34,922 nucleotides of DNA from Rhodanobacter sp. (lineage in GTDB: Bacteria > Pseudomonadota > Gammaproteobacteria > Xanthomonadales > Rhodanobacteraceae). The notes under the pieces were generated by a model. It was not told the origin of the DNA. It made no database searches and saw only the letters and a list, made by a program, of their open reading frames with translations. Positions 16,698 through 23,436 of this stretch are shown in pieces. The translations under genes were made by a program, and so were the position numbers. The stretch is from assembly GCA_004322005.1 (NCBI GenBank), contig SCRF01000027.1:1-34922 (forward strand). Reading direction: 5' to 3'. Position 1 is the first letter of the stretch. Every line of letters starts with the position of its first letter.

Positions 16698-17402
16698 ATG
16701 GACGCATGGCTCGAACGGTTGCAGCGATTCGTGCAGCCCTGGCGCTGCCTGCTGTGTGCCGCCAGCGGCGCCGCCGGCATCGACCTGTGCGCCGATTGCA
16801 TGGCCGAAATGCCGCGCAACCGCAGCTGTTGCAGTCGCTGCGCGCTGCCGCTGGCGACCCCGGCGGCGCTGTGCGGCGAGTGTCAGCGGCGGGCGCCGCC
16901 GTGGGATGCGGCGTGGGCACCGTTCCGCTATGGCTGGCCGCTGGATCGGCTGGAAGCGCGCTACAAGTTCGGCGCGGATCTGGCCGCCGGCCGCGTGCTG
17001 TCGACGCTGTGGCAGCGCGAAACCTGCCCGCTGCCGCTGCCGAACCTGCTGCTGGCGGTGCCGCTGCATCGCGGCCGGCTGCGCCAGCGCGGCTACAACC
17101 AGGCGCTGGAACTGGCCCGGCCACTGGCCCGCCAGCGCGGCGTGCCGCTGCGGCATGACGTGCTGCAGCGGCCGCGCCGCACCGAGGCGCAAACCGAACT
17201 GGACGCGCTCGGCCGCCGCCGCAACGTGCGCGGCGCGTTCGCGTTGCGCGCGGGCATCGCGCTGCCGGCCCACGTGGCGCTACTCGACGACGTGATGACC
17301 ACCGGCGCCACGCTGGCCGAGTGCGCCCGGGTGCTCAAGCGCGCTGGCGTGCAGCAGGTGGATGTGTGGGCGCTGGCGCGGGCCCCGTCGCCACGCGGGT
17401 GA
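16698..17402 (+). CDS. comF: ComF family protein (phosphoribosyltransferase-like)
   Basis: ComF/GntX proteins combine an N-terminal zinc-ribbon-like part with a type I phosphoribosyltransferase domain. They are needed for uptake of DNA in naturally competent bacteria, while a precise reaction is not known. In this 234-residue product the CxxC pairs are visible as CLLC, CADC, CSRC and CGEC within the first 65 residues. The PRPP-binding loop is LLDDVMTTGATL, and HRGRLRQRGYNQA(L)E is the family's central motif. ATG 16698 is selected because GGAGG ends 8 nt upstream; the GTG-led longer frame at 16629 would start inside the bio operator region. Divergent from bioB, convergent with ubiA. Confidence 0.9.
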   Translation: MDAWLERLQRFVQPWRCLLCAASGAAGIDLCADCMAEMPRNRSCCSRCALPLATPAALCGECQRRAPPWDAAWAPFRYGWPLDRLEARYKFGADLAAGRVLSTLWQRETCPLPLPNLLLAVPLHRGRLRQRGYNQALELARPLARQRGVPLRHDVLQRPRRTEAQTELDALGRRRNVRGAFALRAGIALPAHVALLDDVMTTGATLAECARVLKRAGVQQVDVWALARAPSPRG

Positions 17403-17443
17403 TTTTGTGGGAGCGGCTTCTGCCCGGATCGCCATTGCGCAGA

Positions 17444-17526
17444 GTTGTAGGAGCGCACCCTGTGCGCGAATGCTTTTGCCCTGAAGCCGACAAAGAGCAT
17501 TCGCGCACAGGGTGCGCTCCTACAAC
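17444..17526. repeat. REP-type palindrome, 30-bp inverted repeat
   Basis: Perfect 30-bp arms at 17444-17473 and 17497-17526 flank a 23-nt centre. The arms read TTGTAGGAGC, stem GCGCACCCTGTGCGC, then AATGC; the right arm is followed by the CTCTT-equivalent of the 11547 copy. A degenerate single copy (GTGGGAGCGGCTTC) precedes it at about 17407. It lies between convergent comF and ubiA and would end both transcripts. Confidence 0.88.
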
Positions 17527-17553
17527 AACAAAAGCCCCCCCGTCGCGCCTCGC

Positions 17554-18564
17554 TCAGCGCACCGCCACGGCCAGCGCGATGCCAACCCACAGCACCAGCC
17601 CCAGCCAGTTGTTGTGGCGGAACGCGGCCAGGCAGGCGTCGCGGTCGCGGTCGCGGATCAGCCACAGCTGGTAGCCGAACAGGCCGGTCGCGATCAGCAG
17701 CCCCAGCCAGTACGGCCAGCCCAGTGCGGCACGCTGGCCCACGAACAGCATCGCCAGCAAAAAGGTACCCATCAGGATGCCCAGGATCGGCAGGTCGGCA
17801 TCGCCGAACAGGATCGCGGTGGATTTCGCGCCGACCTTGCGATCGTCCTCGCGATCGACCATCGCGTACTCGGTGTCGTAGATCACCGACCACAGGATGT
17901 TGCCGATGAACAGCAGCCAGCCCAGCGGCGGCACCGTGCCCGCCACTGCGGCGAACGCCATCGGGATCGACCAGCCGAACGCGGCGCCCAGCACCACCTG
18001 CGGTAGGTAGGTATAGCGCTTGGTGAACGGATACAGCGCGGCCAGCGCGGCGCCGGCGAACGACAGCTTGATCGTCAGCGCATTGGTGAACAGCACCAGC
18101 ACGAACGCGAACGCCAGCAGCGCGGCGAACACGAGCAGCGCCTCGCGCGGCGCCACCCGTCCGCTGGCGATCGGACGTCCCGCCGTCCGCGCCACCTGCG
18201 GATCGAGTTTGCGGTCGGCATAGTCGTTGATCGCGCAGCCGGCCGCGCGCATCGCGAACACGCCGAGCGTGAAGATCAGCAGCGGCCTCCACGGCGGAAA
18301 GTCGCCGGCCGCCAGCCACAGCGCCCACCAGGTGGGCCACAGTAGCAGCAGCGCGCCGATCGGCCGATCCATCCGGGTCAGCACCAGGTAGTCCAGCGCC
18401 TTCTCGCGATAGCGCGGCGGCAGTTTCCGCAGCAGCCCGTTCAGCACCCGCGTGGCGCGGGTCGAACTGTCGGCCGGCACCGGCGGCTTTCTGGCGGCCG
18501 GACCGGGCGCAGCGGGGCGTGGGGGCGGCCGGCGCGGCTGGCGTTTGCGGAAGCTGGGAGACAT
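17554..18564 (-). CDS. ubiA: 4-hydroxybenzoate octaprenyltransferase UbiA
   Basis: UbiA attaches the polyprenyl chain to 4-hydroxybenzoate in the inner membrane, the second step of ubiquinone synthesis. The 336-residue product has the two Asp-rich prenyl-diphosphate motifs: NDYADRKLD (113-121) and DTEYAMVDREDD (230-241). It has about eight hydrophobic helices from residue 60 on. RPIASGRV and LYPFTKRYTYLPQVVLG are family-typical. The first 45 or so residues are a basic, proline-rich cytoplasmic extension, absent from the roughly 290-residue E. coli enzyme. No later ATG in a good context exists before the core, so the extension is probably real. It is convergent with comF and divergent from the GNAT-PhzF gene. 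Confidence 0.94.
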   Translation of the reverse strand: MSPSFRKRQPRRPPPRPAAPGPAARKPPVPADSSTRATRVLNGLLRKLPPRYREKALDYLVLTRMDRPIGALLLLWPTWWALWLAAGDFPPWRPLLIFTLGVFAMRAAGCAINDYADRKLDPQVARTAGRPIASGRVAPREALLVFAALLAFAFVLVLFTNALTIKLSFAGAALAALYPFTKRYTYLPQVVLGAAFGWSIPMAFAAVAGTVPPLGWLLFIGNILWSVIYDTEYAMVDREDDRKVGAKSTAILFGDADLPILGILMGTFLLAMLFVGQRAALGWPYWLGLLIATGLFGYQLWLIRDRDRDACLAAFRHNNWLGLVLWVGIALAVAVR

Positions 18565-18603
18565 CGTCGAAGTCTAGCGCGCGGCCATGCGCGCTCCAAT
18601 GCG

Positions 18604-18677
18604 GCGCAGGTGCGGCAGGTCACGCTTGAAGCGTTTCACCTGCGCGGCTCTAATGACAGACTCCTGTGGCAGGAGTC
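18604..18677. promoter_or_regulatory. Palindrome-rich intergenic control region
   Basis: Three nested dyads sit between ubiA and the divergent GNAT-PhzF gene. GCGCAGGTG (18604-18612) pairs with CACCTGCGC (18637-18645). Inside it lies ACGCTT-G-AAGCGT (18622-18634). Downstream, GACTCCTG-TGG-CAGGAGTC (18659-18677) is a perfect 8-bp dyad. The 6-1-6 palindrome has the size of an operator for a dimeric repressor, but no regulator is recognised. Confidence 0.35.
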
Positions 18678-18743
18678 ACCGGCATCATTGCGCTGGGCAA
18701 GCCACAGGCCATGGCAAAACAAGACGTACCCCCCGAGGTTCTG

Positions 18744-20093
18744 ATGAACACCCTCGACCTGCGCATCGCCAATTACCGCCCGGAACTGGCGGCGGCGTTC
18801 GCCGAATTGAACTTTCAATGGATCGAGGCGCTGTTCGAGGTCGAGGACGCCGACCGCAAGGTGCTGCTCGATCCCGAGCGGCATATCGTCGAACCCGGCG
18901 GCAGCATCCTGTTCGCGCTGGACGCCGACGTGGTGCTTGGCTGCGTCGCGCTCAAGCCGGTGCGCGTCGGCGTACTCGAGTTGACCAAGATGGCGGTGCG
19001 CGAAGGCCAGCGCGGTCGCGGCATCGGCGCCGTGCTGATGCAGGCGGCGATTGCCGAGGCGCGACGTCTGGGCGCGGCCGAGCTGGTGCTGGACACCCAT
19101 TCGTCGCTGCAAAACGCCATTGCGCTGTACCGGCGCTTCGGCTTCGTGCAGGTCGCGGTCGGCGACAGTCCCTATCGTCGCGCCGATGTCGGCATGCGGC
19201 TGGTGTTGAACGCGGAAGCGGAGGCGGCAACCCGCCACCATGCCGCAGCCGACACGGGCGTGCTCGCGCAGCGCTTCGCCGCGTTCTGCGATGGCGACCG
19301 GGGCGGCAACCCGGCCGGCGTGGCGATTGCCGACGCGCTCCCCGATGCCGGCGCCATGCAATGGATCGCCGCGCAGGTGGGATTCTCCGAGACCGCCTTT
19401 GCGGCGCCGGACGACGACGGCTGGCGGGTGCGCTATTTTTCGCCCGCGTCGGAGGTGGCGTTCTGCGGTCACGCGACCATCGCCCTGGGCGCGGCGCTGG
19501 CCTTGCGCCAGGGCGACGGCGTGTTCGCGCTGCGCCTGAACGATGCCCGGATCACGGTCGAAGGCCGTCGCGACGCGGCCGGCCCTGCCGCCGCCCTGCA
19601 ATCGCCACCGACCCGCAGCGAGCCGGCGCCGCCGGCGCTGCTGGCGCAGGCGCTGGCGTTGTTCGGCTATCGCCCCGACCAGCTCGATCCGCGCCTGCCG
19701 CCGGCGCGGGTGCATGCCGGCGTCGATCATCTGCTGCTCGCCCTGCGCACCCGCGCCGCGCTGGCGGCGATGCGCTACGACCTGGATGCCGGTCGGGAGT
19801 GGATGCGCCAGCACGGCCTGACCACGGTGTTGCTGGTGCATGCCGAGTCCGCACGACGATTCCACAGCCGCAATCCGTTTGCCTCCGGCGGCGTCTACGA
19901 AGATCCGGCCACCGGCGCGGCCACGGCGGCGCTGGCGGGCTATCTGCACGATCGGCACTGGCCGCACGGCGGCGCCATCGAGGTGGTGCAGGGCGAAGAC
20001 ATGGGCATGCGCTCGCTGCTGCGCGCCGAGATCGGGCCGGCGCCGGGCGGCTCGATCCGCGTTTCGGGAGCGGTGCGCGTGCTACGAGAATAG
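18744..20093 (+). CDS. GNAT acetyltransferase-PhzF isomerase fusion protein
   Basis: One 449-residue frame joins two enzyme domains. The N-terminal part (about 1-155) is a GNAT acetyltransferase: KMAVREGQRGRGIGAVLM holds the acetyl-CoA pyrophosphate loop, and NAIALYRRFGF is the usual end motif. After a short Ala/His-rich linker the C-terminal part (about 170-449) is PhzF-like: GGNPAGVAIAD, the catalytic glutamate in VGFSETAF, YFSPASEVAFCGHATIALG, and EDPATGAATAALAGYL. PhzF relatives isomerise or epimerise small molecules such as diaminopimelate or phenazine precursors. Here neither substrate is known; the fusion suggests both act on one amine-bearing metabolite. ATG 18744 is chosen for GAGG 6 nt upstream; the frame is open from 18666. 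No phenazine genes lie nearby. Confidence 0.85.
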   Translation: MNTLDLRIANYRPELAAAFAELNFQWIEALFEVEDADRKVLLDPERHIVEPGGSILFALDADVVLGCVALKPVRVGVLELTKMAVREGQRGRGIGAVLMQAAIAEARRLGAAELVLDTHSSLQNAIALYRRFGFVQVAVGDSPYRRADVGMRLVLNAEAEAATRHHAAADTGVLAQRFAAFCDGDRGGNPAGVAIADALPDAGAMQWIAAQVGFSETAFAAPDDDGWRVRYFSPASEVAFCGHATIALGAALALRQGDGVFALRLNDARITVEGRRDAAGPAAALQSPPTRSEPAPPALLAQALALFGYRPDQLDPRLPPARVHAGVDHLLLALRTRAALAAMRYDLDAGREWMRQHGLTTVLLVHAESARRFHSRNPFASGGVYEDPATGAATAALAGYLHDRHWPHGGAIEVVQGEDMGMRSLLRAEIGPAPGGSIRVSGAVRVLRE

Positions 20094-20149
20094 CGCGCCC
20101 GCGCGGAAGGCGGCGACACGAGTCTTCAGAGGAAATCAAAAGGCATGAG

Positions 20150-20219
20150 TGCTAGCTTTCAAGGTCGGGGGTGCTGCGCAGCTTTATCGCGCAGCGTCCT
20201 CTGCACCGCAGGGTTGGGC
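20150..20219 (-). other. Possible degenerate integron attC-like sequence
   Basis: Read on the minus strand, just after the antitoxin gene, GCCCAAC (20219-20213) fits the attC end motif RYYYAAC. It is followed by a stem-forming stretch (GCTGCGC with GCGCAGC). The expected closing GTTRRRY is missing; GCTAGCA is at about the right place. GTTGGGC on the same strand at 20914-20908 would be the other cassette edge, upstream of the toxin gene. Short motifs like these occur by chance, so this is tentative. Confidence 0.3.
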
Positions 20220-20239
20220 GTCGGCGCCAAAGCGAACAT

Positions 20240-20563
20240 TCAACTGCCAGACGTAACGCGGCGTTTTGTCGCGGGCCGGCTTGAGTGCTTGGTGGCGCGC
20301 GGCTCGGCCAGACGGCCCGTAACGTACTTGTGAAGAACGCTGGCGATGAGCGTTTGATACGGTATACCTTCTTCAAGTGCCTTAACTTGAATGTCGCTCA
20401 AATCGCCAGAGGACAGGCGGATGTTGATCCGGCGATCCTTAATAGCCGTAGCGCGCGCTGCCACCTTGAATTTCGCTAGCTCAGCCTTCGTGGCAACGGA
20501 CTTCAGTTGGCCTTTCTCAAAGGCGGTGAGGACTTCATGTTCGTAGGTATCAATTTTCGGCAT
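20240..20563 (-). CDS. CopG/BrnA-like antitoxin
   Basis: The 107-residue product is probably the antitoxin of the adjacent toxin gene. Its N-terminal half (TYEHEVLTAFEKGQLKSVATKAELAKFKVAARATAIKD in pieces) is helical and charged and likely binds the toxin. RINIRLSSGDLSDIQVKAL followed by EGIPYQTLIASVLHKYV is a ribbon-helix-helix DNA-binding unit (about 45-85), as in CopG-type antitoxins. The tail is basic and Ser/Thr-rich. ATG 20563 is chosen because AAGGTG precedes it by 7 nt; a GTG three codons upstream is less likely. It overlaps the toxin gene by 14 nt; the toxin-first order matches BrnT-BrnA pairs. Autorepression by the complex is usual in such systems. GC content is lower than in the surrounding genes. 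Confidence 0.75.
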   Translation of the reverse strand: MPKIDTYEHEVLTAFEKGQLKSVATKAELAKFKVAARATAIKDRRINIRLSSGDLSDIQVKALEEGIPYQTLIASVLHKYVTGRLAEPRATKHSSRPATKRRVTSGS

Positions 20564-20843
20564 CTGTTGCACCTTGATTCAAATAGTCCCTCGTCGCCTT
20601 GCGGCTCGGGATTACGGTCTTGAGGAAGAAATAGTCTTCCTCTTCGACAAACGGTACCAAATAGGCGTAGCTGTCACACGCGACTACAAGAACGCGCTGT
20701 CTGGGGTATTTCGCTTGGTTCGGGTGAGCCAAAATATCCAGCAACCCACCGGCCTCGATTGAGACAGCGATGTTCTCAAACGAAATCCCACGCTCTGCCT
20801 TGACGGTCTCGTTCTTCTCCGGACTCCAGCGAAATGGCTTCAT
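20550..20843 (-). CDS. BrnT-like toxin (RelE-fold type ribonuclease, putative)
   Basis: The 97-residue product begins MKPFRWSPEKNETVKAERGISFENI, the pattern of BrnT-family toxins (F-x-W-x-x-x-K-x-x-x-N/T, then a [R/H]GISFE segment). It continues with strands RVLVVACDSYAYLVPFV and FFLKTVIPSRKATRDYL; the ending resembles the IISARKA block of BrnT. BrnT toxins are ribonucleases that slow translation, and they are neutralised by a DNA-binding partner encoded directly downstream, as here. ATG 20843 starts the conserved domain; the open frame extends 45 codons upstream without homology. No Shine-Dalgarno is clear. Toxic activity is inferred from family and pairing only. Confidence 0.72.
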   Translation of the reverse strand: MKPFRWSPEKNETVKAERGISFENIAVSIEAGGLLDILAHPNQAKYPRQRVLVVACDSYAYLVPFVEEEDYFFLKTVIPSRKATRDYLNQGATDAEN

Positions 20844-21245
20844 GGGAGCATGTTTACGCCGATGTGTGCCTTTTGTCGCCACACCACGCAGACGCCGGCT
20901 CCATGACGCCCAACTACAAATAGACCCTGCATCCGGGGCATTGCACGGCATCGTCCGCCTCGCGGTTGCGGTCATCAACAGACTTTCCCTGCATGCGCTC
21001 GACTGCTTGCCGGCAAGCCTGCGTAGAGTCTGCGGCTTGGCGCGCGCTGCGTATCGACAAATCCGGAGGCGTAGCGTTTTACGCCATCGAAAGCGGATGC
21101 GTCCATCCGCGCCATGCTTGCAGCGGATGGCGAATAGCCACCGGCGTCAGGCATGACACGTATTCCGGCAAGTTGCGCCGATGCCGCGTGTCGATGTTGT
21201 GGAGGTCCCCGTCCATCGCGTTGAGCAAGTCATGCGATGTGGTAA
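20844..21245. other. Accessory interval without intact gene
   Basis: No gene was found in these 402 bases between the toxin gene and the XRE remnant. Base composition is lower in GC than the operons on either side. It contains one strong hairpin at about 21149-21192 (GACACG with CGTGTC, enclosing CGGCA with TGCCG) and a GTTGAGC at 21220-21226 that fits the GTTRRRY cassette edge of integrons. The many short open frames have no recognisable content. Confidence 0.5.
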
Positions 21246-21425
21246 AACAAGACCCTTGGCACCCAACTCTCTGCACTGTGCGGCATTCCTCAGACCACCA
21301 TTTCCAGCATCGAGAATGGCCGCGTCAACCTGGGTGTCGAGCGGGCCAAGGTGCTGGGCACCGCCCTTCACTGCCATCCGGCTGTGCTCGTTTTCCCAGG
21401 CTGGCAGATCGAGTCTGCTGCCTGA
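21246..21425 (+). pseudogene. Truncated XRE-family helix-turn-helix regulator
   Basis: A 59-codon frame without start codon reads TLGTQLSALCGIPQTTISSI, ENGRVNLGVERAKVLGTALH and CHPAVLVFPGWQ. This is the recognition helix and the last helices of a Cro/C1-type domain. The first two helices are missing or shortened: KTLGTQLSALC runs straight into GIPQTTISS where about ten residues (the usual WSQAELARRA part) are expected, and a TAA precedes the frame. Such small XRE proteins are often antitoxins. The stop at 21423 lies inside the first motif of the attC-like site, as is usual for the gene of an integron cassette. Confidence 0.75.
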
Positions 21426-21479
21426 CAAGTCAAGCCGAAGCCGCTTCGCGGCTCGGCTTAATTACCTCCGCCGTCAACC
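21420..21479 (+). other. Integron attC-like recombination site (60 bp)
   Basis: The core at 21429-21463 closely matches the attC (59-be) of the aadA1 cassette as I remember it. AAGCCG (21432-21437) pairs with CGGCTT (21454-21459), A21438 bulges out, and AGCCGC (21439-21444) pairs with GCGGCT (21448-21453) across a TTC loop. The one change in the inner stem, C-G to A-T, is compensated on both sides. The outer motifs are GCCTGAC at 21420-21426 (RYYYAAC with one mismatch) and GTCAACC at 21473-21479, a poor GTTRRRY, for a total of 60 bp. Orientation fits the XRE remnant just before it. The hairpin might also end that transcript. Confidence 0.6.
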
Positions 21480-21550
21480 AATCTTTCCGTTTGCGGCCAT
21501 TCCGTTGGCGACATGCCATTCGCCCACAGCGACGCCGGTGATATGCACCG

Positions 21551-23128
21551 CTACCCCCGCAACAACAACCGGTACGCCGGGTTCTCGCTCTCGTCGCCGT
21601 ACGGGTAGCCCAACGTGTGCAGGAACTGGCGGAACAGCGGGCGTTCGTCGGCGGGGACCTGGATGCCGACCAGGATGCTGCCGTAGTCGGCGCCCTGGCT
21701 GCGGTAGTGGAACAGGCTGATGTTCCAGTCCGGGTGCAGGTGGCCGAGGAAGCGGACCAGGGCGCCGGGGCGTTCGGGGAAGTCGAAGCGGTACAGCAGC
21801 TCGTCGTGCGCCAGCGGCGAGCGGCCGCCGATCATGTGGCGCAGGTGCAGCTTGGCCAGTTCGTCGTCGGTGAGGTCGAGCACGCCGAAACCCTGCGCAT
21901 GGAACGCGGCGGCAAGGGTCTCGCGTTCGTCGTGGCTGGCGATCTGCACGCCGACGAAGATATGCGCCGCCTGCGCATCGCCGATGCGGTAGTTGAACTC
22001 GGTGATGCTGTGCTGGCCCAGCGTGGCGCAGAAGCGGCGGAAGCTGCCGCGCTCTTCGGGAATGGTCACCGCGAACACCGCCTCGCGCTGCTCGCCGACC
22101 TCGGCGCGTTCGGCGACGAAGCGCAGGCGGTCGAAATTCATGTTGGCGCCGGAAACGATCGCCACCAGCGCGCCGTCGCCAGCGGGGTGGCTGGCGGCGT
22201 ACTGCTTGAGCCCGGCCAGCGCCAGCGCGCCGGCCGGTTCGGGCACGCTGCGGGTGCCTTCGTAGACGTCGCGGATCGCGGCGCAGACTTCGTCGGTGTC
22301 CACCCGCAGCATCGCATCGACATGCCGCCGGCACAGCGCGAACGTGAGCGCGCCGACCTGCTTGACGGCGGTGCCGTCGGCGAACAGCCCGACCTGGTCG
22401 AGCAGCACGCGCTGGCCGGTTTCCAGCGAGCGCGCCATCGCGTCGGAGTCCTGCGCCTGCACGCCGATCACCTTGACCTCCGGGCGCAGCAGCTTGATGC
22501 ACGCGGCGACCCCGGCCAGCAGCCCGCCGCCGCCGACCGGCACGAACACCGCGTGCAGCGGGCCGCGATGCTGGCGCAGGATTTCCAGGCCGACCGTGGC
22601 CTGGCCCGCGATCACGTCGCGGTCGTCGAACGGATGCACGAAGGTCTTGCCGTCGATCGCCTGCCGCCGTGCGGCCTCGGCCTGGGCATCGCTGTAGGAG
22701 TCGCCGGTCAATACCACCTGCACCATCGCGCCGCCGATCCGGCGCACCGCGTCGACCTTGACCCGCGGCGCGGTCACCGGCATCACGATGGTGGCGTGGA
22801 TGCCGAGCTTCGCCGCCGCCAGCGCCACGCCCTGCGCATGGTTGCCGGCCGATGCGGCGATCACGCCGCGCGCGCGCTGCGCCGGGTCCAGCTGCACCAT
22901 GTGGTTGTAGGCGCCGCGCAGCTTGAACGAGAACACCGGCTGCTGATCCTCGCGCTTGAGCAGCACCGCGTGACCGAGCCGGGCGGTCAGCAGCGGCGCA
23001 GGTTCCAGTGCGCTCTCGCGGGCGACGTCATACACGCGTGCCGCCTGCGCCCGGCGCAGCAGATCGTGATCGTCCAGCGGCGCCGGCGCATCCACGGCCG
23101 CCGTCATGGTGGCCGGGCGGACACTCAC
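21551..23128 (-). CDS. ilvA: Threonine ammonia-lyase, biosynthetic (IlvA)
   Basis: IlvA deaminates threonine to 2-oxobutanoate, the committed step to isoleucine. The 525-residue product has the full allosteric form. The catalytic domain (about 25-345) has K69 in FSFKLRGAYNH, ASAGNHAQG and PVGGGGLLAG. Two ACT-like domains (about 350-430 and 445-525; EERGSFRRFC and PERPGALVRFL) give isoleucine feedback control. The start is uncertain: GTG 23128 overlaps the ilvM stop as GTGA, suggesting coupling, while ATG 23107 is the alternative. It is the last gene of the leu-ilv operon. A separate ACT-less dehydratase is at 7301. Confidence 0.96.
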   Translation of the reverse strand: MSVRPATMTAAVDAPAPLDDHDLLRRAQAARVYDVARESALEPAPLLTARLGHAVLLKREDQQPVFSFKLRGAYNHMVQLDPAQRARGVIAASAGNHAQGVALAAAKLGIHATIVMPVTAPRVKVDAVRRIGGAMVQVVLTGDSYSDAQAEAARRQAIDGKTFVHPFDDRDVIAGQATVGLEILRQHRGPLHAVFVPVGGGGLLAGVAACIKLLRPEVKVIGVQAQDSDAMARSLETGQRVLLDQVGLFADGTAVKQVGALTFALCRRHVDAMLRVDTDEVCAAIRDVYEGTRSVPEPAGALALAGLKQYAASHPAGDGALVAIVSGANMNFDRLRFVAERAEVGEQREAVFAVTIPEERGSFRRFCATLGQHSITEFNYRIGDAQAAHIFVGVQIASHDERETLAAAFHAQGFGVLDLTDDELAKLHLRHMIGGRSPLAHDELLYRFDFPERPGALVRFLGHLHPDWNISLFHYRSQGADYGSILVGIQVPADERPLFRQFLHTLGYPYGDESENPAYRLLLRG

Positions 23129-23406
23129 GGCGTGGCGGCCAGCGCCGGTCGCCCGCTTGGCTCGGCACCGACCAGCGACAGCGAGCTGACGTCGAGCACG
23201 TCGATCAGCTTGCGCGTCTGGCGCACGATCTGCTCCAGCACCGACTCGTCGCCCTGCAGCACCAGGGTCAGCTGCGAGACGGACGGGTCGTGGGTGGCGG
23301 CCACCGTCAGCGTGTCGATGTTGACGTGGCGCGCGGCAAACATGCCGGCCACGCGGGCCAGCGCGCCGGATTCGTTCTGCAGCAGGATGGACAGGGTGTG
23401 TTTCAT
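23125..23406 (-). CDS. ilvM: Acetolactate synthase small (regulatory) subunit, IlvM-like
   Basis: The 93-residue product is a single ACT domain (HTLSILLQNESGALARVAGMFAARHVNIDTL), the size of IlvM (about 87) and much shorter than IlvN/IlvH with their extra C-terminal domain of about 160 residues total. It should bind and activate the large subunit encoded 31 bp upstream; the asparagine and glycine of NESGALARV sit where valine binds in IlvH. Whether this short form confers valine sensitivity cannot be told from sequence. ATG 23406 follows GAGG. Its stop overlaps the GTG of ilvA. Confidence 0.9.
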   Translation of the reverse strand: MKHTLSILLQNESGALARVAGMFAARHVNIDTLTVAATHDPSVSQLTLVLQGDESVLEQIVRQTRKLIDVLDVSSLSLVGAEPSGRPALAATP

Positions 23407-23436
23407 GCAGACCTCGCAGCCGCCGGTGCGGCGCAG

